In this document: piece by piece, positions 42,135 to 55,300 of the stretch | Layout: each line of letters begins with the position of its first letter | Numbering within the stretch: the stretch's first letter is position 1 | Assembly: GCA_037127255.1 (NCBI GenBank) | Contig: JBANSL010000008.1 | Span: 39,259,373 to 39,323,372 of the forward strand | From: Persicaria tinctoria | Taxonomy: Eukaryota; Streptophyta; Magnoliopsida; Caryophyllales; Polygonaceae | Direction: 5' to 3' | Length of the DNA: 64,000 bases | Notes under the pieces: generated by a model | The model's input: only the letters and a program-made list of their open reading frames with translations | Database searches by the model: none | Told to the model about the DNA's origin: nothing | Position numbers and translations under genes: made by a program

Positions 42135-43104
42135 TGATGCGGGACCATCTTCTACAACTCCAGACACACCTATCATACTTGGAGAATGACCAATAACTCG
42201 AGCTAGAGCTAAGAAGCTTCAGAGAGACTCATTCAACTTTGTGGGTCATGATTTGTTCTCGACCAAGGTTCAACTCCCCGAGCCAACATTGAAGACATAC
42301 ATGTGCATTGGAATCCAAGACAAGGCCGAACCTCCATAGCCTTAGTTATGTCGAAATAATCTAAGTGTTGAAACCCATTTTCAGCTTAAGTGTTCTATTG
42401 GGCTTTTATTAGTTATTCCTTTTAAGACCTTATTTATTTATGTTCTTAGATTTATTTTAAAGCCCATTAGTAATTAGATCTATCTAGTCTATCTATTATG
42501 GCCGGCCAGAACAACCCTCCTAAGGCCTATATATTTCGATTTCAGCTTTGTAATTCAATGGGAACTTTGATAATTGAAATTCTCTCATAAAGAGTGTTTA
42601 CACCATCGAGTGTTTGTTGATTCAATTAGAGCTGTGCTCATTGATCATCGATTGATACATATCTCAGCTTGGTTTGCTTTGCCGTTCATCAACTTCGCAA
42701 GACTTGGTGAATCTAGTATCCACATGCCCCCTCCTTGTGCTTCAAGTTGTCCGCTTGATTGTGTAGGGTTGTAGAGGCAGGTTGTGTAGTCATTGGTATT
42801 GGTTCCTACCCTCTGAGGAGGCATGAGGACTTTATCTTGTTCTACATAAATCGACTCAGTCCATATCAGGTCGTGTCTTTCCATTCTTGTTCTTGAATTT
42901 CGAGTCTTGCATCCTTCTTTAGAGTCTTGCGTTCTTTAACTTCTTGATTGATCTTGCAGATTTCTTGATCGATTCTTGAAGCTTTCTTGCTGCGTCATTT
43001 GAATCTTGGTGTTCTTGCCGAGTTTCTTTGAGTTCTTGAGTCTTTCTTTATTGTTTCTTGCTTGTTGTCGAAGATCGGACCAACCTACAGCTAACCCCGT
43101 ATCA
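42135..43104 (+). repeat. A3 5' LTR
   Basis: This is 970 bp, from TGATGCGGGACCATC to GCTAACCCCGTATCA. GGCCGGCC lies at about 42501, upstream of a CTATATATTTCG TATA box near 42529. Confidence 0.88.
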
Positions 43105-44463
43105 AATTGGCATCAGAGCTTTGGTTTCCGACATCAAGATTGAGTCTTTTCTTTTCTAAACACAAAAATCACAAAAAAAAAGAGTCATTTTCTTGTTTTG
43201 GTTATTTACTTCTTGCATTCTTTTTGATTAATTTACTAATCTTGAGTTTGTGATTGTTTGTGGTTGCATAGCCTAAACACAAGCCTAGCCGAGACCGTGG
43301 AGCCGACCAAGTGGTGAACACAGCCTTTGTGAACACCCATAGCCGACGGCAATTTCTGTCCCCATAGCCTTGCTTGGCCGATTCTACATACCACACAAAG
43401 CAAACCCTAGTTTGTTATCTTTCTATCTTTTGTTCTATCTTTGGAATTTTGATTTATCTTTTATCTAATTCCATTTATCTATTGCCTATCAAAAATCAGA
43501 TTTTTAAGTTGTTGGATATTAATTTCCATTATATCTATCAACTATCTAAAAAGGTACAAGATAGATCCTATTACCTAAATTGGCCATTCTATCTATATCT
43601 TTGCATTAGGGCTGAATTTTATCTTCTATCACCATAAATTTCAGATTTTTGAGTCCTTTTCATATTATAGTCTTTCTTGCATTAGTTTCATAAGTTAAAA
43701 AAAAATCAGTTTCGAAATCTTTCTTAAAAACTTGGACCTAGGAGGATAAAATTCACTAGGGGTAAAAGTGAGTTAAAAAAAAAAAGAGAAAGGAAAGTGT
43801 TTGTTTGATCTAGTGCAAGAAAGCTCCCAAGGACAATTGGTGAACCCTTTTTCTCAGCCCTAGTCGACATACCCTATCCTAAACACATACACCTCCACAA
43901 AATTGAAACCCTACCCTGCAACTACAACGTCCTAACTTAAAGGTTTTCAATCAAAAGAGGTAAATTTCCAAGTTTTATTTTATTTCTCTTCTTTTTCTAT
44001 TTGTGTCGAGTAGAGCTCTGTTTGGTCGAGTTCTCTCTTGTCTTGGTCGAGTACTGATTGTGTGCTCAAAGTGCTGTGTCGAGTTGTTGTTGTGAGTATC
44101 GAGCACTTTTAACCATTGTCGAGTGCTTGCTGTTATTGAGTTGAGTGATCTCAGCCCTTGCCGAGTGATCGTTTTGTTGTGTCGAATTGATTCATTGCAA
44201 TTACCCATCTGCTTTGCTTGAATCTATTGTTTACAGCTGCTGTCGAGTACTCTTTACCCTTTATCGAGTGCTTTGTTGTTCGTTCCAGTCACTACATACC
44301 TTGATTTGTTTAGTCTTTGCTTGGTAGTTGATTTGCCCAAAGCGGATTGCCCTAGCAAGCGTGATATATCAATCAGAGAGGGAGTGTGAGCGAAACACAA
44401 TTGTGAACTGTTTATAAATTTACTAACCTTAACTTAGTTCTTTGTTTCTTTATCTTTGTTATA
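43105..44463 (+). other. A3 untranslated leader
   Basis: Non-coding. It contains the primer site, the shared module at 43734-43766, A-rich runs and TGTCGAGT-type words (44004, 44024, 44045 and others) at roughly 20-21 bp steps, ending just before the gag ATG. Confidence 0.7.
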
Positions 44464-46588
44464 ATGTCTAGCAATCAGGGAAACAATGGTGGTAACAATG
44501 CCACTAACTCGAGTGCAATTGTGACGCCAGAACAGTTTGCCACCAAGATGGCTAACATCACTACCATCATGAACACCATGGCTAACAAGGAGTCCGTAGC
44601 TGAACTAGCCGCCAAGGTGACAGCTTTGGAGAACTCTAGGCCGAGTGGTTCAAACACCATAGGAGGTCAGCAAGACCGAGTGGAGATACCTCAAGATGAA
44701 AGAGAGGTCGTAAATCCTATCCCTAATCCTAATCCTCATGTCAATGTTAATTTAGATAGGATTATTCAATGAAAACAACTCTCCACGAGGTGGAAGAAAT
44801 GATCGGAATAATGGGTTTGTTAATGTGCAAGGTCAAGGACAGGGAAGGGGAAGAGGACGTGGCTATCAAGAGCAATACTATTACTCAGAGCAAGATGATG
44901 ACTTCCAAGAAGAGGAGTATTGGGAGCGACGTCCGAGACGGAATCAAAGGGGAAATCAGAACCGACCGCCTAGATACAATGATGACGACAGTATGGGTAA
45001 GGTTAAGGTAAAGATTCCTCCTTTTGATGGTAAAACTGATCCAGATGCTTATATTGATTGGGAAATTAAAATGGAGCAAATCTGGAATTGTCATAATTTC
45101 TCAGAACCTAAGAAAGTACAACTAGCTTCCCTAGAGTTTCAAGGTTTGGCATTAATCTGGTGGGATAATCTTGTTAAGGAAAGAAGAAGATCCCTTGATG
45201 CACCTATTGCTTCTTGGGAACAATTAAAAGTGGTAATGAGAAATAGGTTTGTACCTCAACACTATGATCGAGAGCTATTAAACAGATTAGAAAACCTTAA
45301 ACAAGGTAGTAAAAACTGTTGAGGAAACATTTAATGTTATGCAAGAAGCCATGGCTAGAGCTAATATAGTAGAAACTCATGAGAAAACTAATGTTAGATA
45401 TCTTAGAATCTTACATCCTGCTTTAGCTCATGAAATTGATTAATTTCCCTATACTACTCCTGCTGAACTTTTACATCTAGCTATGAAAGTAGAAAAGGGA
45501 CAACGCTACAAAAGCCAAGGCAATAGAGTGTCGAGTGGCCAGCAACAAGGATGGCGCCAATCTCGGCCCCAACAGCCCCAAGGGCGCTCGGAAATGGGTT
45601 CTAAAGAGCGAACTCAGCAGCCCCAATGGAGGAGTGAAGGCCGACAGCCCCAACAGCCCCTCGACAAGGGTAAAGGCCCATGGAATGGACGAGAATCGTC
45701 GGGGACATCTACTGGTCCCAAAGGGAGTAATCCTAACCCTTCTACTTTACGTTCTAGAGATATTGTATGCTTTAAATGCCAAGGTAGAGGACATTATATG
45801 AAGGATTGCCCTAATAAGAAAACTCTCATGGTTAATCAATTTGGAGAATATGAATCTGAAAACTCTTGTGATGAACATGATGAGAATGCTAATAATGATA
45901 ATGATCAGAACTTAAACCTTGTTTGCTATGAAAATGATGATAATGAGGTTGAATATGAACATGGAGAATCTTTGATTGTTAGAAGAGTGTTAAGTGTTGT
46001 TCCTACACCGTGTGAAGATAATCAAAGAGAAAACTTATTTCATACTCGTTGTCTATAGTTAAAGGAAAGGTTGTAAATGTGATCATTGATGGAGGTAGTT
46101 GCTGTAATTTAGCTAGTCAAGAAATGGTTGACAAACTGCATTTACCTACTGTCCAACACCCTAGACCTTACAAAGTGCATATTAAACTAGGACATTATGA
46201 AGATGATGTTTTATGTGATATTGTGCCTATGCAAGCTTGTCATATACTCTAAGGCCGTCCTTGGCAATCTGATCGTAAGGTTATTCATGATGGGTTTACT
46301 AATCGTTATACCTTTACTTTTCAGGGAAAGAATGTCATTCTCAAACCCATGACACCTACGCAAGTAGCTGATGAGATTGAGAAGCGGAAGGTAAGTAATG
46401 GTGAGTTAGATCAGGAGGCTCAGTCGAGCCAAGTGGATCCTCAAAATCGATCCAAGAGTGTGTTCTTGGTTTCCAAAAGCACATTCATGGATGAGTTTGC
46501 GGATGGCGGAACTATTCTTATGCACCTTTGCAAGAGCTTGAGCATGTTAAGTGAATAGCTTAAAGCTTCTCTTCCATAGAACATTCTC
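44464..46588 (+). pseudogene. A3 gag-protease, frameshifted
   Basis: It begins MSSNQGNNGGNN. The gag core (YIDWEIKMEQIWNCHNFS, LALIWWDNLVKERRR) and zinc knuckle ([14 protein letters not shown]) are present, then the protease motif [13 protein letters not shown] at about 46080. Damage includes a frame change near 44760, an extra A near 45315, TAA at about 45441 where A5 has TAC, an extra TA near 46057, and deletions after the protease. Confidence 0.82.
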
Positions 46589-47565
46589 TGATACGGGGTT
46601 AGCCGTGAGATGGTCCGATCTTCGACAACAAGCAAGAACTGAACAAGAAAAACAAGAACTCGATCAAGATCAATCAAGAACAGCCAAGAAACAATAAAGA
46701 CGCAGCAAGAACGATCAAGAACAAGGATTCTTGATGTCGACACTAAACAAGAATGACAAAGACTCGATAAAGATAGATAAAGACTCGAAATTGAATGCAA
46801 GAATGGAAAGACACGACCTGATAAGGACTGAGTCGATCTATGTAGCACAAGATAAAGACCCCAGGCCTCCTCAGAGGGTAGGAACCAATACCAATGCCTA
46901 CACAACCCGCCTCTACAATCCGACACAATCAAGCGGACAACTTGAAGCACCAGAAGGGGGCTTGTGAAAACTAGGATCACCAAGTCTTGCGAAGTTGATG
47001 AACACAAAGCAAACCAAGCTAGATAGATACCAATCGATGATCAACGAGCACAGCTCTAGTTGGATCAACAAGACACTCCATGTGTTTCACACAATTTGAG
47101 AGATCTAAATTCTATTCATAATGTTCTTATTGAATTACAATAGGAGAACTCGGAATATATATAGGCCATAAGGCTGATGATGGCCGGCCCTTATTGATAG
47201 AATAAGATAGATCTACTAACTAATGGGCTTTAAAATAAATCTAAGAACAAAAATAAATAAGGTTCCTAAAAAGAATGATTTAAAAAGCCCAATTCAGCCC
47301 AATAATGTTCATAAGCTGATATTAGACATAACACTTAGGAAAATTCGGTCTAAGCATTGTCTAAGGTGGCTCGGCCTCTTCATGCACTCCAATGCACATA
47401 TATGTCTTCAATGTAGGCTCAGGGAGTTGAACCTTGCTCGAGAACAAAGCATGACCCACAAAGTTGAATGAGTCTCTCTGAAGCTTCTTAGCTCTAGCTC
47501 GAGTCATTGGCCCTTCTCCAAGTATAATGGGTGTGTCTGGAGCTGTAGAAGATGGTCCCGCATCA
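46589..47565 (-). mobile_element. solo LTR of the A family
   Basis: This is 977 bp, the same length as the A4 LTRs, in minus orientation. TTCTC is duplicated (46584-46588 and 47566-47570). It separates the protease and RT regions of A3 and is a product of LTR-LTR recombination. Confidence 0.93.
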
Positions 47566-48737
47566 TTCTCGCTCTTCTTGAGGAGTTTAAGGATGTGTTT
47601 CCCGATGACATACCACCAGGTCTACCCCCTATTCGTGGAATTGAGCATCAAATTGATCTTATTCCAGGGGCTGCATTGCCTAATAGACCTGCGTACAGTA
47701 TGAATCCCACTGAGACCCAAGAGGTCCAAACCCAAGTCCAGGAACTGTTGGATAAGGGTTACATTCGAATTAGCTTAAGTCCTAGTGCTGTGCCTGTGTT
47801 ATTAGTCCCTAAGAAAGATGGATCATGGAGAATGTGTGTAGATTGTAGGGCTATTAACTGTTACTATTAAATATCGTCACCCTATTCCTAGATTAGATGA
47901 TATGCTAGATGAGTTACATGGAGCTTCTATATTTTCTAAAATTGATCTTAGGAGTGGCTATCATCAAATTAGAATGAAAAAGGGGGATGAATGGAAAACA
48001 GCCTTTAAGACTAAGCTAGGATTATATGAGTGGTTGGTTATGCCTTTTGGTTTAACTAATGCTCCTAGTACTTTTATGCTTTTAATGAATCATGTGCTTC
48101 GAGATTTCATTGGAAAGTTTGTTGTTGTTTATTTTGATGATATTCTGATTTATAGCAAGTCTTCTAATGAACATGAATCAGAACTTAGAGAAGTGCTTAA
48201 AACGCTGAGAATTGAACGCTTGTATGCTAATTTAAAGAAGTGTGAATTATGTAATGAACAAGTGTCTTTTCTTGGATTTGTAGTGAGTTCGAATGGACTA
48301 CGTGTCGATGAGGCTAAGATCAAGGCGATCCAAGAGTGGCCGACCCCCACCAACATAGGTCATGTACGCAGTTTCCAAGGACTTGCGAACTTTTATCGTC
48401 GATTTGTGCGAGATTTCAGCACCATCTCAGCACCCCTCACTGAGCTCACGAAAAAGAGGAGTGAATTCACATGGGGAGCAGCTCAGGAGGAAGCATTCAA
48501 CACACTTAAGGACAAGCTGGCCCATGCGCCACTTCTAGCTCTTCCCGACATTACTCAACCCTTTGAAGTAGAGTGTGATGCTAGGGGAGTCGGAATTGGT
48601 GGAGTCCTTATGCAGGGAGGTAAGCCTATTGCTTTCTTTTCTGAGAAGTTGAAAGGTGCTTGTCATAATTACTCTACCTATGATAAGGAATTATATGTTT
48701 TGTTTAGAGTACTTAAGACATGGTCTCACTATCTATG
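47566..48737 (+). pseudogene. A3 reverse transcriptase and RNase H start
   Basis: It opens [20 protein letters not shown], with the RT core ([15 protein letters not shown], then a frameshift near 47864) and [44 protein letters not shown]. RNase H begins at [14 protein letters not shown], where the usual catalytic-site serine is Arg. A4 is inserted at 48738, after the SHYL codons. Confidence 0.85.
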
Positions 48738-49714
48738 TGATGCGGGACCATCTTCTACAGCTCCAGACACACCCATCATTCTTGGAGAAGGACCAATGAC
48801 TCGAGCTAGAGCAAAGAAGCTTCAGAGAGACTCATTCCTATTCGTCACTCACACTTTGTTCTCGAGCAAGGTTCAACTCCCCGAGCCTACATTGAAGACA
48901 TACATGTGCATTGGAGCACAAATAGAGGCCGAGCCACCTTAGAAATGCTTAGGCCGAAATATTCTAAGTGTTGGAAACCCTTTTCAGCTTAAGTGTTCTA
49001 TTGGGCTGAATTGGGCTTTTTTAGTCATTCTTTTTAGAGACCTTATTTATTTTTGTTCTTAGATTTCTTTTAAAGCCCATTAGAAAGTAGATCTATCTAT
49101 TTCTATCTAGTTAGGCCGGCCAACAGGCCTTAGTTCCCTATATATTTCGATTTCAGCCTTGTAAGACAATTGGAACATTCATAATACAAGTTATTCTTCT
49201 CAAAACGTGTGAAACACTTTAGAGAGAGAGATCAGACCGAATAGAGCTGTGCTCTTCGTGATCTCAACCGATTGATAATCTCAGCTTGGTTTGCTTTGTG
49301 TTCGTCAACTTCGCAAGACTTGGTGATCCTAGTATTCACAAGCCCCCTTCTGGTGCTTCAAGTTGTCCGCTTGATTGTGTCGGATTGTAGAGGCGGGTTG
49401 TGTAGGCATTGGTATTGGTTCCTACCCTCTGAGGAGGCCTGGGGTCTTTATCTTGTGCTACATAGATCGACTCAGTCCTTATCAGGTCGTGTCTTTCCAT
49501 TCTTGCATTCAATTTCGAGTCTTTATCTATCTTTATCGAGTCTTTGTCATTCTTGTATAGTGTCGACATCAAGAATCCTTGTTCTTGATCGTTCTTGCTG
49601 CGTCTTTATTGATTCTTGGCTGTTCTTGATTGATCTTGATCGAGTTCTTGCTTTTCTTGTTCAGTTCTTGCTTGTTGTCGAAGATCGGACCAACCTACGG
49701 CTAACCCCGTATCA
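48738..49714 (+). repeat. A4 5' LTR
   Basis: This is 977 bp, TGATGCGGGACC...CCCCGTATCA. It contains the palindrome GGCCGGCC about 25 bp before the TATA box at 49139. Confidence 0.95.
49139..49146 (+). promoter_or_regulatory. A4 LTR TATA box
   Basis: TATATATT in CCCTATATATTTCGA. The same box occurs in the other A-family LTRs, and GGCCGGCC precedes it in the A3, A4, A5 and solo copies. Confidence 0.65.
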
Positions 49715-49717
49715 AAT

Positions 49718-49729
49718 TGGCATCAGAGC
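49718..49729 (+). promoter_or_regulatory. A4 primer-binding site
   Basis: TGGCATCAGAGC, three bases after the LTR. A1 and A2 have TGGTATCAGAGC; the C for T change is shared by A3, A4 and A5. Confidence 0.85.
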
Positions 49730-50317
49730 TTTGGTTTCCGACATCAAGATTGAGTCTTTTTCTTTTCTAAACACAAAAACCACAAAAAAAAAAAAAGAGT
49801 CCTTTTCTTGTTTTGGTCTTTTACTTCTTGTTTCTTTATTTGATTATTGCACTAATCTTGAGTTTGTGATTGTTTGTGGTTGCATAGCCTAAACACAAAG
49901 CCTAGCCGAGACCAGTGGAGTCGACCAAGCCGTGTGCACAGCCCTTGTGTTCACCCTAGAGCCGACGGCAATCTTTGTCCCCATAAGTCTAGCTTGGCCG
50001 AAAATCAGCCTCCACACAAAGACAAACCCTAGTTTGTTTATCTTTTCTATCCTTTGTTCTATCTTTGGGAATTTTGATATATCTTTTATCTAAATCCTAT
50101 TTATCTATTGCTTTTATCATAAATCTGATTTTTGGTAGATATAATTCCTATTTATCTATCATTTATCTTTAAAGCTATAGATAGATCCACTTACCAAAGA
50201 TAGCAAAAGCCTCATCTATATAAATCTATCAATAGGGCTGAAATTTTATCTTTTATCACCATCTATACCAGATTTTCGAGTCCTATACATTAATTTGAGT
50301 CTTTTCTTGCATTAGTT

Positions 50318-50358
<41 letters not shown>

Positions 50359-50653
50359 GTTTCGAAAATCACATTAAAGCTTGGACCTAGGAGGATAAAA
50401 TTCACTAGGGGTAAGAGTAAGTCAAAAAAAAAGAAAGAGAGGAAAGTGTTTGTTGATCTAGTGCAAGAAAGCTCACAAAGGACAATTGGTGAACCCCTTC
50501 TTATCAGCCCTAGTCGACATACCCTATCCCAAACACATACACCTCCACAAAATTGAAACCCTACCCTGCAACTACAACGTCATAACTTAAAGGTTTTCAA
50601 TCAAAAGAGGTAAATTTCCAAGTTTTCTTTTATTTCTCTTTCTTTTTTCTTTG

Positions 50654-50844
50654 TGTCGAGTACATAACAGCTTGTGTCGAGTGATCACAGTCCTTACTGA
50701 GTTCACTTTTGTGTGTGTCGAGTGCATTAGACCCTTGTCGAGTGCACCTTAGTTTGTGTCGAGTGATTCCTTGCAATTTCCCATCTGTTTTGCTTGGATC
50801 TAAGTTTGTTGCTTACATCGAGTTCTCTACAGCCCTTGTTGAGT
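50654..50844 (+). repeat. TGTCGAGT phased array in the A4 leader
   Basis: TGTCGAGT or a close variant starts at 50654, 50675, 50695 (TACTGAGT), 50716, 50736, 50757, 50816 (CATCGAGT) and 50837 (TGTTGAGT). Steps within runs are 20-21 bp. The array lies 200-390 bp before the gag ATG. The rest of the leader (49,730-50,650) has the shared module at 50383 and a long A run. Confidence 0.85.
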
Positions 50845-51041
50845 ACTCTCCTGCGTTGTTTCATTCATTACATACCTTGATTGCCTTGTTTTTGCTTGGT
50901 AGTTGATTTGCCCAAAGCGGATTGCCCTAGCAAGCGTGATATATCAATCTGAGAGGGAGTGTGAGCGAAACACAATTGTGAGCTGTTTTATAAGTTTTTA
51001 CTAACCTTAACTTAGTTCTGTGTTTCTTTGTCTTTGTTATC

Positions 51042-52340
51042 ATGTCTAACAATCAGGGAAACAATGGTGTTAACAACCCCAACAATGAGGGTAACTCGAG
51101 TGCTACTGTGACACCCGAGCAATTCAACAACCTCACCAACACCTTGACGGCCATTCTAGATCGATTGACAGCCTTAGAAGCTAGGCCGAGTGGCTCTAAC
51201 ACGGTGGGTGGTCAGGGAAATCCAAGGCGTGACGAGACGCCTAATGATGAAAGAGAGGTCGTAAATCCTATCCCTAATCCTAATCCTCATGTCAATTTAT
51301 AAAATCCTTTATTCAATGAAAACAACTCTCCACGAGGTGGGAGAAATGATCGGAATAATGGGTTTGTTAATGTGCAAGGTCAAGGACAAGGAAGGGGAAG
51401 AGGTCGAGGCTTCCAGGAGCACTTCTACTACTCGGAGCAAGATGATGACTTCCAAGAAGAGGAGTATTGGGAGCAGCGTCCGAGACGGAATCAAAGAGGA
51501 AATCAGAACCGACCACCTAGATACAATGACGAGGACGGCATAGGTAAGGTCAAGGTAAAAATTCCTCCTTTTGAAGGTAAAACTGATCCGGATGTTTATA
51601 TTGATTGGGAAACTAAAATGGATCAGATTTGGAGTTGTCATAATTTCTCTAATGCTAAAAAGGTGCAATTAGCTACTTTAGAGTTCACAGGCTTTGCTTT
51701 AATTTGGTGGGATAACTTAGTTAAAGAAAGGAGAAGAGCTCTTGATGCACCTATCGCTTCTTGGGAACAACTTAAGGCATTAATGAGAAATCGATTTGTA
51801 CCTCAACATTATGCTAGAGAGCTTAGGCAAAGATTAGAAAATCTTAAGCAAGGAAATAAAACTGTTGAGGAAACATTTAATCTTATGCAAGAAACTATGG
51901 CTCGAGCTAATGTGAATGAACCTTATGAAGATACCAATGCTAGATATCTTAGGATATTGCATCCCGCTTTAGCTCATGAGATTGATTATTTTCCCTATAC
52001 TACTCCTACTGATTTGTTACATTTAGCAATTAAAGTAGAAAAGGGACAACGTTACAAGAGCCAAGGAAGAATGTCGAGTGGCCAACAGCCCCAATGGCGC
52101 CAACCTCGGCCAAATCAGTCCCAATGGCGTGGTGAGGGTGGTTCACGAGATCGACCAAGCCAGCCCCAAGGGAGAGGAGATAGCTGAGCACCTCAACAGC
52201 CCCTCGACAAAGGAAAGGGTCCATGGAATGGACGTGAATCGTCTGGGACATCTACTGGTCCCAAAGGGAGTAATCCTAATCCTTCTACTACTCGTTCTAG
52301 AGATATCGTATGCTTTAAATGCCAAGGTAGAGGACATTAT
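51042..52340 (+). pseudogene. A4 gag with two nonsense codons
   Basis: Frame from ATG 51042 (MSNNQGNN) through the acidic/RG region (YYSEQDDDFQEEEYWEQRP), the capsid core (YIDWETKMDQIWSCHNFS, FALIWWDNLVKERRR, ALAHEIDYFPY) and the zinc knuckle ([14 protein letters not shown], from about 52309). In-frame TAA at 51300 and TGA at 52185 interrupt it; A5 has sense codons at both sites (CGA at the second). Everything else stays in one frame, continuing into pol without a frameshift. Confidence 0.88.
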
Positions 52341-55300
52341 ATGAAGGATTGCCCTAATAAGAAAACGCTCATGGTTAATCAATTTGGAGAATATGAATCT
52401 GAAAATTCTTGTGATGAACCGGATGAGCATGCTAATGACAATGATCAGAACTTAAACCTTGTTTGTTATGAAAATGATGATAATGAGGTTGAATATGAAC
52501 ATGGAGAATCTTTGATTGTTAGGAGAGTTTTAAGTGTTGTTCCTACACCATGTGAAGATAATCAAAGGGAAAACTTGTTTCATACTCGTTGTCTAGTTAA
52601 AGGAAAGGTTGTAAATGTGATCATTGATGGAGGTAGTTGTTGTAATTTAGCTAGTCAAGAAATGGTTGACAAATTGCATTTACCTACTGTCCAACACCCC
52701 CGACCTTACAAATTGCATTGGATGAATGATTGTGGTTTATTAAGAGTTCATAGACAAGTTAAAGTGCATATTAAGCTAGGACATTATGAAGATGATGTTT
52801 TATGTGATATTGTGCCTATGCAAGCTTGTCACATTCTTTTAGGCCGTCCTTGGCAATTTGATCGTAAGGTCCAACATGATGGTCATTCTAACCGATATGC
52901 CTTTACATTTCAGGGGAAAAACGTTGTTCTCAAACCCATGACACCAACACAAGTGGCTGACGAGATTGAGAAGAGCAAAGTAAGTAAAGGTGAGTTAGAT
53001 CAGGAGGCTCAGTCGAGCCAAGTGGATCCTCAAACTCGGCCTAAAGGTGTACTAATGGCTTCCAAGAGTACATTTTTAGACGAATTTGCGGATGGAGAAA
53101 CCACCCTTATGCATCTCATTAAGAGCTTGAATATGTTGAGTGAAGAGCTTAAAGCTTCTCTTCCAGCCAATATACTCGCTGTACTTGAGGAGTATAAAGA
53201 TGTGTTTCCCGATGACATACCACCAGGTCTACCCCCTATTCGTGGAATTGAGCATCAAATTGATCTTATTCCAGGGGCTGCATTGCCTAATCGACCTGCG
53301 TATCGTATGAATCCCACTGAGACCCAAGAGGTCCAAACCCAAGTCCAGGAACTGTTGAACAAGGGTTATATTCGAACTAGCTTAAGTCCGTGTGCTGTGC
53401 CTGTGTTATTAGTCCCTAAGAAAGATGGATCATGGAGAATGTGTGTAGATTGTAGGGCTATTAATAACATTACTATCAAATATCGTCACCCTATTCCTAG
53501 ATTAGATGATATGCTAGATGAGTTACATGGAGCTTCTATATTTTCTAAAATTGATCTTAGAAGTGGCTATCATCAAATTAGAATGAAAGAAGGTGATGAA
53601 TGGAAAACAGCCTTTAAGACTAAGCTTGGGTTATATGAGTGGTTGGTTATGCCTTTTGGTTTAACTAATGCTCCTAGCACTTTTATGCGTTTAATGAATC
53701 ATGTGCTTCGAGATTTCATTGGAAGATTTGTTGTTGTTTATTTTGATGATATTCTGATTTATAGCAAATCTCTTAATGAACATGAATCACATCTTAGAGA
53801 AGTGCTTAAAACGCTGAGAATTGAACGCTTGTATGCTAATTTAAAGAAGTGTGAATTATGTCATGACCAAGTGTCTTTTCTTGGATTTGTAGTGAGTTCG
53901 AAAGGACTGCGTGTCGATGAGGCTAAGATCAAGGCGATCCAGGAGTGGCCAACACCCACCAACATCGGCCATGTACGCAGCTTCCAAGGATTGGCGAGCT
54001 TCTATCGTCGATTTGTTCGAGATTTCAGCACCATCTCGGCACCCCTCACTGAGCTCACGAAAAAGCGGAGTGAATTCACATGGGGAGCAGCTCAGGAGGA
54101 AGCATTCAACACCCTTAAGGACAAGCTCACTCACGCACCTCTATTAGCTTTGCCGGACTTTACTCAGCCCTTTGAAGTAGAGTGTGATGCTAGCGGAGTT
54201 GGAATTGGTGGAGTCCTTATGCAGGGAGGTAAGCCTATTGCTTTCTTTTCTGAGAAGTTGAAAGGTGCTTGTCTTAATTACTCTACCTATGATAAGGAAT
54301 TGTATGCATTGTTTAGAGTACTTAAGACATGGTCTCACTATCTATGGCCTAGCGAGTTTATTCTTAGGACTGATCATGAATCTTTAAAACACTTTAAAAG
54401 CCAAGATAAACTTGATAGGAGTCATGGACGATGGATGGAATTCATTGAAACATTTCCTTATGTGATTAAATATAAGAAAGGCAAAGACAATGTGGTTGCA
54501 GATGCATTATCTAGGAGACATGCTCTAATAGCTGATTTCGATTCTCATGCTTTAGCTAGAAGACGTGTACTTTTAACCACTTTGGATTCTAGAGTCTTAG
54601 GTTTTGTTTACATAAAGGAATTGTATGAATCTGATTTGGATTTTGGAGATCATTTTCGAAAATGCTTAGTAAAAGGTCCTAATGACAGCTTTTATATACA
54701 TGAAGGATTCTTATTTCGAAAAGATCAAGTGTGCATTCCTAGATGTTCTCTACGATTATTACTTGTTAGTGAAGCCCATAGTGGTGGATTAATGGGACAT
54801 TTTGGTAGAGATAAGACATATAACACACTGAAATCACACTTCTATTGGCCACATATGCTTAGGGATGTAGAACATTGCCTTAAGAGATGCATAGATTGCA
54901 TTAAAGCCAAAGCTAAGCTTATGCCCCATGGCCTTTATACACCACTACCAACCCCATCAGCCCCTTGGGAAGACATATCCATGGATTTCATAGTTGGGTT
55001 GCCTAGAACTAAGAAGGGGAGAGATTCTATATTTGTGGTAGTGGATAGGTTCTCTAAAATGGCTCATTTCATTGCATGCCACAAAACTGACGATGCTACC
55101 AATGTTGCTAATCTATTCTTTAGAGAAGTAGTTAGGTTGCATGGTGTGCCTAAAACTATTGTTAGTGATAGGGATGTGAAATTCTTAAGTCATTTTTGGC
55201 GTACTTTATGGAATAAATTGGGAACTAGATTGCTATTCTCTACTTCTAGCCACCCCCAAACTGATGGCCAAAATGAGGTGACTAATAGAACACTTGGAAC

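Noticed and set aside
46441..47007. Minus-strand ORFs of about 80-190 codons within LTRs (also 8399-8728, 49272-49892, 56391-56879)
   Set aside because: They recur only because the LTR recurs, have no domain, and overlap the LTR promoter/R region; treated as chance frames.
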